32,644 nt of DNA from Eubacteriaceae bacterium UBA1433. Its GTDB lineage: Bacteria; Bacillota; Clostridia; Eubacteriales; UBA1433. This document shows, one piece after another, positions 7,754 to 14,824 of this stretch. Both the position numbers and the translations under genes were made by a program. The notes under the pieces are model-generated. The model did not search any database. It was given only the letters and a program-made list of their open reading frames with translations, and was not told the DNA's origin. The DNA lies in contig DCTT01000018.1 in NCBI GenBank assembly GCA_002329295.1, positions 156,817 to 189,460 of the forward strand, in the 5' to 3' direction. Within the stretch, counting starts at the first letter, position 1, and every line of letters begins with the position of its first letter.

Positions 7754-9454
7754 TTATGGTTGCATCTTTGAAGCAGGCAAACGAATTTCAATGGTTGTGC
7801 CGCTGTCTTCTGAGCTGGTAAGGTAGATTCGACCTTGGTGCTGCTCGACAATATGTTTCACAATCGAAAGCCCCAAGCCGGTGCCGCCTGTATCGCGGCT
7901 ACGACTTTGGTCAACACGATAAAACCGCTCAAAGATTCTTTCGGCATGTTTATGCGGAATGCCAATACCGCTGTCCGATATGATAATCGTACATTCTTGT
8001 AAATTGCATTCGGCCTGAATCATAACAGATCCGTTTTCAACATTATATTTAATAGCGTTTTCAATCAGATTAAAAAAAAGTTCGTGCATCATCATGGAAT
8101 CAGCATATATTTTAGCGGGGCGATGTTCGTAGTGAAGAGTGATATTCTTTTCTTTGGCAATAATACTGAGAGCTTCAATCACTTCTTCAATCGTAGTGGG
8201 CAAGTCAACGACGGAAAAATTTTTTTCCTTGTCCATATTTTCAATTTGGGAGAGCCGCATAATGTCTTCAATAAGAAAAAGCAGGCGATTCGATTGCCGA
8301 TAGATGATGGAAGCAGTTTTTTCGATGTCTTTGGTATCGGTAAGCATACCGCACTCCAACATTTCGGCAAACCCTCTAATGGAAGTAAGGGGCGTTTTTA
8401 ATTCATGTGATACATTGGAGGCAAAATCCCTGCGAATAATATTTTCCTTTGTTTCTTTTGTGGTATCCACTATAAAAATCAAAAACCCGTTGTAATTGGA
8501 TGGACTGATAAAATATTTATAATATCGATCTTGAATTTGGTCTTCAAAAGTGGTGGCTGATTTACTGGAAATGGCTTGTGTGAGAGATTTTTTCAAATTT
8601 TCAATCTGAATTAATTCAAAAATATTTCTTCCTTCATATTTGGCGTATTTGTTCAAAAACAACACGTCTTTTGCACTATTGTTGATGGAAATAATTTGTT
8701 GATGTTCATCAAGCAAAATCAAGCCTTCAGAGATATTTTCAATCAAAGCTTGCCGGGTAGCTTGTTCGGCATTCAATATAGAAACAGAATGGTTGATCTC
8801 GTTTTTCAATGCAATGATATTGTCCATAATCGGAGAAAGTTCTTTGGCTACTGCAGCAGGAACATGATTTTTATTTTTCATAATTTTATCCGACTGTTCG
8901 GTTGCCTGATAAATAGGTGTTAAAATCAGCTTGGAAAGGGTAGGCGTAAGAAAAAGTGCCAGTAAAATGCCTAAAACGAGAACAGCAGAAAAAGAGATGG
9001 CAATATTAACAATTTGATGCAACGAACCGGAAAGAAGGGTCTTGGTATACAAAATACTGCCATCATTGAGCAAGGTTGCATGGTAATAAGCATATTCTCT
9101 GTCTGTGGCCTGATAGCGAATAAAAGAAAAGCTTCCGTTGGAACGAGTTTTATTGACTGTGGTTTGATCAATGTCAAAAGCAACACTTTCATAGAAGATT
9201 TGATTATGCGAATCTACAAGTGCAAAAGAAGTAGAATTCAAAAAATAATTGTTGCATTCGTGCAGCAAGGCAGATTTTGACATCGATTCGTTTAATTGAT
9301 CTTCCAATAAAACCAGGCGTTGCAAGATGCTGGTCTCAAAGACAGCAAAAGTATGCTTTATACTTAAAACACTCAGTATAGAAACGGTAAAAAAAAGGAT
9401 TGAAACAAAGCTGATAAGAAAAGTTTTCGTAATCCGTTTTTTCGTAACAATCAC
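7754..9454 (-). CDS. phoR: Phosphate-sensing histidine kinase PhoR
   Basis: A 566-residue membrane histidine kinase. Transmembrane segments lie at about residues 11-33 and 148-170, with an extracytoplasmic domain between them. A linker and a PAS domain (about 232-332, ISEGLILLDEHQQIISIN) follow. The HisKA box SHELKTPLTSIRGF carries the phosphorylated His350. The ATPase domain has the N box (NLIENAIKY, Asn466), DSGIGIP (494-500) and GTGLGL (524-529). PhoR autophosphorylates and passes the phosphate to the response regulator when phosphate is scarce. The PstSCAB-PhoU complex usually holds it off. The gene start overlaps the phoB stop by four bases and is the last gene of the pst-pho operon. The assignment as PhoR rests mainly on this context. 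Confidence 0.93.
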   Translation of the reverse strand: MIVTKKRITKTFLISFVSILFFTVSILSVLSIKHTFAVFETSILQRLVLLEDQLNESMSKSALLHECNNYFLNSTSFALVDSHNQIFYESVAFDIDQTTVNKTRSNGSFSFIRYQATDREYAYYHATLLNDGSILYTKTLLSGSLHQIVNIAISFSAVLVLGILLALFLTPTLSKLILTPIYQATEQSDKIMKNKNHVPAAVAKELSPIMDNIIALKNEINHSVSILNAEQATRQALIENISEGLILLDEHQQIISINNSAKDVLFLNKYAKYEGRNIFELIQIENLKKSLTQAISSKSATTFEDQIQDRYYKYFISPSNYNGFLIFIVDTTKETKENIIRRDFASNVSHELKTPLTSIRGFAEMLECGMLTDTKDIEKTASIIYRQSNRLLFLIEDIMRLSQIENMDKEKNFSVVDLPTTIEEVIEALSIIAKEKNITLHYEHRPAKIYADSMMMHELFFNLIENAIKYNVENGSVMIQAECNLQECTIIISDSGIGIPHKHAERIFERFYRVDQSRSRDTGGTGLGLSIVKHIVEQHQGRIYLTSSEDSGTTIEIRLPASKMQP

Positions 9455-10143
9455 TCCTCTAAAACGTAACCAACACTGCGCACGGTACGTATCACAGCTT
9501 GACTGTTGTTTTCTTGCAGTTTTTGCCGAAGCGTTTTGACGTGCATGTCTATTGTGCGACTTTCGCCTGCATAATCATAGCCCCAAACTACAGACATAAT
9601 TTTATCTCGAGATAGTACAATACCGCGGTTTTTGATAAAATAACTCAACAAATCAAATTCCTTAAACGTAAGTGAGCAAGGTTGATTGTTGATGGTGGCG
9701 GTGCGTTTATTGATATCCAAAACAATGTCTTTGAATTCGAGAGGAGGGGGGATTTGTACAGTAGAGGGATCCGATTGGGTGCGGCGAAGCACGGCACGGA
9801 TACGTGAGAGCATTTCCATCACGCCAAAAGGTTTTGAAATGTAGTCGTCCGCTCCCAAATCCAATCCGTGCACTTTGTCGTATTCAGCAGATTTTGCCGT
9901 CAGCAAAATTACGGGTATATGTTTATACTTTTCAGAGGCCTTTAATTCCTTTAAAACAGTGATGCCGTCTTTGCCGGGCAGCATAATATCTAAAAGAATG
10001 ACTGATGGTATAACCTGTTCAAGTGCCTGATACATGCTTTGGGCATTTTCAAACCCCTGGGCCTGATATCCGCAGGTTTTTGCAGCGTATAAAATCAGCT
10101 CACGAATGCTTGCATCATCTTCAACAGAATAAATAATAGTCAT
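9451..10143 (-). CDS. phoB: Response regulator PhoB/PhoP (OmpR family)
   Basis: A 230-residue OmpR-type regulator. The receiver domain (residues 1-120) has the acidic pair D9/D10, the phosphorylated D52 in LLDIMLPGKDG, T82 and K104 in the KPFG motif. The C-terminal winged-helix DNA-binding domain ends with the usual IRTVRSVGYVLEE. When phosphorylated by PhoR, proteins of this kind bind Pho boxes (direct TTTACA-like repeats in Bacillota) and switch on phosphate uptake. Such repeats lie ahead of pstS in this same operon, so autoregulation is likely. The gene follows phoU by 11 bases and overlaps phoR by four. Confidence 0.94.
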   Translation of the reverse strand: MTIIYSVEDDASIRELILYAAKTCGYQAQGFENAQSMYQALEQVIPSVILLDIMLPGKDGITVLKELKASEKYKHIPVILLTAKSAEYDKVHGLDLGADDYISKPFGVMEMLSRIRAVLRRTQSDPSTVQIPPPLEFKDIVLDINKRTATINNQPCSLTFKEFDLLSYFIKNRGIVLSRDKIMSVVWGYDYAGESRTIDMHVKTLRQKLQENNSQAVIRTVRSVGYVLEE

Positions 10144-10154
10144 TTATCACTCCT

Positions 10155-10820
10155 TTAAACGATTCGTATGTCTTTGTGGGTGCCGGTAATGGAAAAGATA
10201 ACCCATTCGGCAATATTGACTGCATGGTCTCCAATACGCTCGAAATATTTGACAATCATTAATGCATCAACATAGAGATCGCTTTGGTTGCTTTTGCCTT
10301 GCAGAGAGTTGATGATACTTTCTTTGGCCTCATTAAATAACGCATCGACCTGATCATCCATAGCTATAACGCTTTGGCATAGTTCTAAATTGCTTGTGAC
10401 AAAGGCATCCACGGCATCAGTAACCATCTTGACACATATTTTTGCCATTCTTTCAAAATAGGGGAATTCAAAGTTGCTGTCTTCTTTTGCGATACGCTTG
10501 GTGAGTTCGGATATATCAGAAGCATGGTCGCCGATACGTTCCAAATCCGTAATAATTTTTAGTATACAAGAAATCATGCGCAAGTCTCTTGCTACAGGCT
10601 GCTGATTCATAAGCAGTTTAATGCAATGTTGCTCGATTTTGCGTTCTTGTCTGTCGATTTTATCGTCAAACTCAATCGCTTCTTGTGCCAGCTCAACATC
10701 TTTTTCATTGAGTGCATGAATAGCTTTGTCAATAGCTATTTCAACGAGGGTTCCCATGTCAATCAGCTCAATGTTGAGCTGGTTGAGTTCGTTATCAAAG
10801 TGTGTGCGTGTACGTGTCAT
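10155..10820 (-). CDS. phoU: Phosphate signalling regulator PhoU
   Basis: A 221-residue, all-helical cytosolic protein of normal PhoU length with two similar three-helix halves. Each half ends in the metal-binding signature: DLERIGDHASDISE in the first and YFERIGDHAVNIAE in the second. PhoU links the Pst transporter to the PhoR kinase, keeping the Pho response off when phosphate is plentiful and limiting uptake. AAGGAAGG precedes the ATG. It lies 17 bases after pstB and 11 bases before phoB, so transporter, brake and two-component system share one transcript. Confidence 0.97.
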   Translation of the reverse strand: MTRTRTHFDNELNQLNIELIDMGTLVEIAIDKAIHALNEKDVELAQEAIEFDDKIDRQERKIEQHCIKLLMNQQPVARDLRMISCILKIITDLERIGDHASDISELTKRIAKEDSNFEFPYFERMAKICVKMVTDAVDAFVTSNLELCQSVIAMDDQVDALFNEAKESIINSLQGKSNQSDLYVDALMIVKYFERIGDHAVNIAEWVIFSITGTHKDIRIV

Positions 10821-10837
10821 AAATATATACCTTCCTT

Positions 10838-11590
10838 TTAACCGAAACGGCCTGTGATATAGTCTTCAGTTCTCTTGTCTTTCGGCATAGAGAACAAACT
10901 ACTTGTAGAATCAAATTCGATAATTTCCCCGAGCAGAAAAAATGCGGTAGCATCTGAAATGCGTGTGGCTTGCTGCATGTTATGAGTAACTATAACTATA
11001 GTATAATATTTTTTCAAGTCAAGAATCAAGTCTTCGATTTTATTTGTTGAAATGGGATCCAGCGCGCTGGTAGGCTCGTCCATCAAAAGCACTTCAGGAC
11101 CAACAGCCAGTGCTCTGGCAATACAAATACGCTGTTGTTGACCGCCGGAAACAGAAAGTGCGTTGCGTTTGAGTCTGTCTTTGACCTCATCCCAAATGGC
11201 GGCTTTATGCAGGCTCTCTTCCACGATATCATCCAAAAGAGCCTTTTTACGAATGCCGTGAGTGCGAGGACCATAAGCAATGTTATCGTAGATACTCATC
11301 GGGAACGGATTGGGTTTTTGAAATACCATGCCGACATTTTTTCGAAGCAGGTTTACATCATAATTGTCATAAATGTCTACACCGTCCAATAAAACTTTTC
11401 CGGTAATGTGGCATCCGTCTATGAGGTCATTCATACGGTTTAATGTCTTGAGAAGTGTAGATTTTCCGCAGCCGGAAGGACCGATGAACGCAGTGATTTG
11501 ATTCTCTTTAATATTCATGTTGACATCGGTCAAAGCTTGAAAATCCCCATAAAATAGATTTAAATCGGTAATTTGATATTTGTCATTCAT
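10838..11590 (-). CDS. pstB: Phosphate ABC transporter ATP-binding protein PstB
   Basis: A 250-residue ABC ATPase of normal PstB length. It has the Walker A motif GPSGCGKST, the Q-loop (VGMVFQKPNPFPMSIYDN, the PstB-typical form), the signature LSVSGGQQQR and Walker B LLMDEPTSALDP. The H-loop is in IVIVTHNMQQA. PstB powers phosphate import through the PstC-PstA channel. Its start overlaps the end of pstA by eight bases, which suggests translational coupling. Confidence 0.98.
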   Translation of the reverse strand: MNDKYQITDLNLFYGDFQALTDVNMNIKENQITAFIGPSGCGKSTLLKTLNRMNDLIDGCHITGKVLLDGVDIYDNYDVNLLRKNVGMVFQKPNPFPMSIYDNIAYGPRTHGIRKKALLDDIVEESLHKAAIWDEVKDRLKRNALSVSGGQQQRICIARALAVGPEVLLMDEPTSALDPISTNKIEDLILDLKKYYTIVIVTHNMQQATRISDATAFFLLGEIIEFDSTSSLFSMPKDKRTEDYITGRFG

Positions 11591-12440
11591 ATTGTTTGTT
11601 TCCTACCTTTTTTGTTATTGTTGTTGCAAGAAGATTAATTAAAATAACCAGTGCCACCAATACGACAGCAGTTGCATAGGCTTTATCAGTGTTGAGACCT
11701 TCACTGGATAAGGCATACATGTGAACGGAAAGTGTTCTGGCTGAATCCATTCCGCTTACGGGGATTTTGGCTACGGTGCCTGCCGTGTATATCAGTGCAG
11801 CACTTTCGCCTACAATTCTGCCGATTGCCAGGATAATGCCGGCGAAAATGCCGGGCATTGCGGAAGGCAGGACGATTTTGAAGATAGTACGCAATTTTCC
11901 TGCGCCCAATCCAAAGCTTGCTTCTCTAAACGTATCGGGAACTGCGATAATTGCTTCTTCCGCAGAGCGAATGATGAGAGGAAGAATCATAATAGATAAG
12001 GTAAATGATCCGGCCAAAATCGAAAAACCCCATTTTAAATAAGTAACAAAGAACAACATACCAAATAAACCGTATACAATGGAGGGGATTCCCGAAAGGG
12101 TTTCGGTTGTTACGCGAATGTATTTCACAAATCGAGTTTCTTTGGCGTACTCTGTCAGATAAATCGCACAGCCAATGCCAAAGGGTAAAGATGCCAGCAG
12201 TGAAATAAAAATCATGTAAATCGTGGTAATGATTGAAGGAAGTACGGAGACGTTTTCACTGTTATAATGCAGACTAAAAAAGTCAAGGCTGAAATGCCGG
12301 ATACCCTTAACAAAAATATAGGCAATAATGAACAAAAGTACAAAAGCGGTGATAAATATTGCAGCCCATACAAGGATTTTGATTAACAGCGATAATGGAT
12401 GTGATTTATAAAAAGTTGATTTTGGTTTTGTACGAAACAT
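11583..12440 (-). CDS. pstA: Phosphate ABC transporter permease PstA
   Basis: A 285-residue inner-membrane permease with about six transmembrane segments. A short basic N-terminus precedes the first. The cytoplasmic EAA-type coupling loop (EASFGLGAGKLRTIFKIVLP) contacts PstB. The segments SGIPSIVYGLFGMLF and GRIVGESAALIYTAG are characteristic of PstA. It pairs with PstC to form the phosphate channel. GGAG lies about 7 bases before the ATG. It begins three bases after the pstC stop and overlaps pstB at its end. Confidence 0.97.
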   Translation of the reverse strand: MFRTKPKSTFYKSHPLSLLIKILVWAAIFITAFVLLFIIAYIFVKGIRHFSLDFFSLHYNSENVSVLPSIITTIYMIFISLLASLPFGIGCAIYLTEYAKETRFVKYIRVTTETLSGIPSIVYGLFGMLFFVTYLKWGFSILAGSFTLSIMILPLIIRSAEEAIIAVPDTFREASFGLGAGKLRTIFKIVLPSAMPGIFAGIILAIGRIVGESAALIYTAGTVAKIPVSGMDSARTLSVHMYALSSEGLNTDKAYATAVVLVALVILINLLATTITKKVGNKQYE

Positions 12441-12443
12441 TTG

Positions 12444-13307
12444 TCAGGCTCCTTTCTTCTTGTTCATCAAAGAAAATGCAATATTTAATATAAGGATGAA
12501 AACGAACAAGACCAGACCGGATGCAATAAGTGCGCCACGATGCAAGTCTGCGGCATAACCCATTTCAATAACGATATTGCTGGTCATGGTGCGCACACCG
12601 TTTAAAATTCCCGTAGGAATGCGGGCCTGATTGCCTGCAACCATCACAACAGCCATGGTTTCACCAATCGCTCGACCGATTCCCAAAATGACGGAAGCAA
12701 AGATACCTGATTTAGCAGCAGGAAGCAATATGGTAAATACCGCTCTTTCATGGGTAGCACCGAGAGAAAGTGCGCCTTCGTAATAGGATTGCGGAACAGC
12801 GCGAATAGCCGCTTCGCTCAGTCCGATGATGGTAGGTAAAATCATAATTCCTAACAGGATGGAAGCAGCGAGAATACTGTCACCGGTTCCGCCAAGGGTA
12901 TTGCGAATAAGGGGAACGATAAAAACCAGGCCAAAAAAACCGTAGACAATAGAAGGAATGCCGGCCAGAAGATCGATGAGAGGTTTGAGAACTTTATATA
13001 ATTTTTCAGGGCAAAATCTGGCCATAAAAACAGCGGTAAAAAGTCCTAAAGGTACACCGATTAAAACAGCTCCTGCGGTAACATAGAGGCTGCCCAATAT
13101 CATTGGCAGGAGCCCGAAAGAAGCGGGAATGTTGGCAGGTGCCCATGTTTTGCCTGTAATGAACTGAACAATACCGATTTCCTTTAATGCAGGGATGCTG
13201 TTGATTACAATGAACAATAAAATCAAAATAACTGAAACAATGGAAATGGTTGCCGTGATAAAAAAAACGATGCTCATAAGGCGTTCTAAAATCTTTTGTT
13301 TTTTCAT
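12444..13307 (-). CDS. pstC: Phosphate ABC transporter permease PstC
   Basis: A 287-residue permease with about six transmembrane segments. It shows the PstC-typical AGIPSIVYGFFGLVFIVP and GRAIGETMAVVMVAGN segments and the EGALSLGATHERAVF coupling loop that docks on PstB. I start at MKKQKILERL (13307), because GGAGG lies 11 bases upstream. The longer frame from 13337 would place that site inside the coding region and has no ribosome site of its own. It follows pstS after about 100 bases that contain a strong hairpin. Confidence 0.96.
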   Translation of the reverse strand: MKKQKILERLMSIVFFITATISIVSVILILLFIVINSIPALKEIGIVQFITGKTWAPANIPASFGLLPMILGSLYVTAGAVLIGVPLGLFTAVFMARFCPEKLYKVLKPLIDLLAGIPSIVYGFFGLVFIVPLIRNTLGGTGDSILAASILLGIMILPTIIGLSEAAIRAVPQSYYEGALSLGATHERAVFTILLPAAKSGIFASVILGIGRAIGETMAVVMVAGNQARIPTGILNGVRTMTSNIVIEMGYAADLHRGALIASGLVLFVFILILNIAFSLMNKKKGA

Positions 13308-13334
13308 GATGCAAGGAACCTCCGTGTTATGAAA

Positions 13335-13382
13335 CAAATATTTCCGTATTCATTATTGAAATATTGAATACGGAAATATTTG
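13335..13382. promoter_or_regulatory. 18-bp hairpin between pstS and pstC
   Basis: The arms 13335-13352 and 13365-13382 are exact reverse complements (CAAATATTTCCGTATTCA and its complement) around a 12-base loop. The hairpin lies 28 bases after the pstS stop on the transcript. It lacks a clean T-run, so it is more likely a partial terminator or an mRNA 3'-end stabiliser than a full stop. Either would leave more pstS message than downstream message, as is common for binding-protein genes. Confidence 0.7.
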
Positions 13383-13410
13383 CATTAAATTAAAACGTGA
13401 TGTGAATACA

Positions 13411-14289
13411 TTATTTTAATTCGGTCCACGTTTTGACTTCGCCTTTGTAAATACCGGCTAATTGGTCTTTGGTCACGCTTTTCAGCGGATTTTTTGTGTT
13501 GACAATGACAGCGATTCCGTCTTTTGCAATTTCCGTAGGTGTAATGCCTTTGGCGAGCTCTGTGTCTTTCAGTGCTCTTGAAGCCATACCGATATTACAA
13601 GTACCTTCCACTACTGCAGTAATGCCTGCCGTGGAGTCGGATTGTTGAATTTCGATGGTTACTTTCGGGTTGACTTTTTCATAGGCTTCCTTCAGTTTTT
13701 CCATCAAAGGAGTAACGGATGAGGAACCGGCAACCACGATTTTGCCTTCAGGCATTTTGGATACGAATTTTGCTGCATCGCTCTTTATGGCGATATATGA
13801 TTTAGAGACAACTTCTTGACCTTCAGCGCTTAAGATGAAGTCGATAAAGTCGTTTGCTACAGCATTATTGGTATCTTTTACGGCGATAAAGAACGGTCTT
13901 GCCAAAGCGTATTTACCCGCAGCGATATTGGCGGCAGTAGGATCAACGCCGTCAATTTGAAGAGCTTTGACCGTATCATTCAAGGAGCCTGCCGAAATGT
14001 AACCGATAGCGGATTGATTGCCGGAAATTTGTTGCAATACAACATCGGTTTTGTTGGCAATGACGGCTTCTTGTGTTGTTTGGTCAACTTTTGTGCCGTC
14101 AGCATTTTTTACTTCGACACCTGTTAACTCAACAAATGCGCCTCTTGTGCCGGAGCCGCTTTCGCGTGATACAACGGTAATGTCTTTTAAATCTTCTAAT
14201 GTCAGGGTTTTGCCTTTGTCGCCGCTACATCCGGCGAAACCAGCTAAGATAAGTGATGCAATGATTAAGAACAGAATTATTTTTTTCAT
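13411..14289 (-). CDS. pstS: Phosphate-binding lipoprotein PstS with halves in permuted order
   Basis: A 292-residue secreted lipoprotein. Its signal peptide ends in the lipobox AGFAGC (lipidated Cys21), so the mature protein is anchored to the outer face of the membrane and delivers phosphate to PstC/PstA. The mature part begins with what is normally the second half of PstS: SRESGSGTRGAF (residues 41-52), AIGYISAGSLND and the DFIDFILSAEGQ segment. The normal first half follows: GKIVVAGSSSVTPLMEKL (182-199), IEIQQSDSTAGITA, IGMASRALKD and DGIAVIVN. It ends at GEVKTWTELK, the point that in ordinary PstS runs straight into VSRESGSGTR. Both phosphate-contacting loops are present, so the protein should be functional. 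It is the first gene of the operon, with AAAGGAAG before the ATG. Confidence 0.95.
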   Translation of the reverse strand: MKKIILFLIIASLILAGFAGCSGDKGKTLTLEDLKDITVVSRESGSGTRGAFVELTGVEVKNADGTKVDQTTQEAVIANKTDVVLQQISGNQSAIGYISAGSLNDTVKALQIDGVDPTAANIAAGKYALARPFFIAVKDTNNAVANDFIDFILSAEGQEVVSKSYIAIKSDAAKFVSKMPEGKIVVAGSSSVTPLMEKLKEAYEKVNPKVTIEIQQSDSTAGITAVVEGTCNIGMASRALKDTELAKGITPTEIAKDGIAVIVNTKNPLKSVTKDQLAGIYKGEVKTWTELK

Positions 14290-14325
14290 ATGATATTTGT
14301 TCTTCCTTTCTTTTGTGTTGGTTTC

Positions 14326-14407
14326 ATTATAGGAAGGGAATGTAAAGTTAAAAGACCAATTATGTAAAAATAATGTAAATTTTCAAAAAGACACAAAAAA
14401 ATGTAAA
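14326..14407 (-). promoter_or_regulatory. pst promoter with Pho-box repeats
   Basis: On the minus strand, TTTACA occurs at 14374-14379 and 14363-14368, exactly 11 bases apart with a 5-base spacer. It occurs again at 14341-14346, 22 bases further, in the same helical phase. A fourth copy at 14402-14407 is out of phase. A TATAAT -10 box is at 14326-14331 with no good -35, as expected for a promoter that needs an activator. The direct repeat with 5-base spacers is the known binding pattern of PhoP/PhoB in Bacillota. Confidence 0.8.
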
Positions 14408-14432
14408 GTAAAAAGAAAATCGCAGGGTTTTG

Positions 14433-14462
14433 CAAATAAAATAAGCTGCGCTAAAGGCAGCT
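14433..14462 (-). terminator. Terminator of the 71-aa gene
   Basis: Read on the minus strand, AGCTGC (14457-14462) and GCAGCT (14444-14449) form a 6-bp stem with a 7-base loop. TTATTTTATTT follows directly. It lies about 45 bases past the stop codon of the small gene and just upstream of the pst promoter. Confidence 0.6.
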
Positions 14463-14505
14463 GTATGAATTGCTTGCTATGATGATAGAGTAAAGTATTT
14501 TTATC

Positions 14506-14721
14506 TTAAAGTGAATAAAGGGGTTTTAACATGTCCTGAGCGGTTTGTAACAACTGATCTTCGGTTAACTCCACATTAATTTCGCGTTGCTCAATTAAAT
14601 CGAAGAAAGAGCCCTTTAAAAATTTTTTTAAAATATAACCTTTAAAGACTTTTTTGAAAATATGAATTTCAAATTGTTCATCTTCAATAATTGTTTTTTC
14701 ATTTTCTTTTTTTATATTCAT
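14506..14721 (-). CDS. Unrecognised small protein (71 aa)
   Basis: A 71-residue charged protein with no signal peptide or membrane segment. The first 40 residues are rich in Lys, Glu, Ile and Phe (FKKVFKGYILKKFLKG), and the C-terminal part is a probable helix (ELTEDQLLQTAQDML). I do not recognise a family. It looks like a real gene because it has a ribosome site (GAGGT, 7 bases before the ATG), a plausible promoter (TTGATT, 16 bases, TATAAT at 14766-14793) and a hairpin terminator after the stop. It is a single-gene unit, divergent from uvrC. A small regulatory or nucleic-acid-binding protein would fit the charge pattern, but that is only a guess. Confidence 0.65.
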   Translation of the reverse strand: MNIKKENEKTIIEDEQFEIHIFKKVFKGYILKKFLKGSFFDLIEQREINVELTEDQLLQTAQDMLKPLYSL

Positions 14722-14765
14722 GAAATATACCTCATATATGCTATTATTAAGAATAAGATTCTATT

Positions 14766-14793
14766 ATTATATACAATTTTATTTGTAAATCAA
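14766..14793 (-). promoter_or_regulatory. Promoter of the 71-aa gene
   Basis: On the minus strand, TTGATT (14788-14793) and TATAAT (14766-14771) are separated by 16 bases, about 45 bases before the start codon. The decamer ATTTGTAAAT is present twice nearby, at 14781-14790 and 14800-14809, in the divergent region shared with uvrC. It could be a binding site. Confidence 0.55.
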
Positions 14794-14824
14794 CTATAAA
14801 TTTGTAAATGACTGGAACGGTAAG

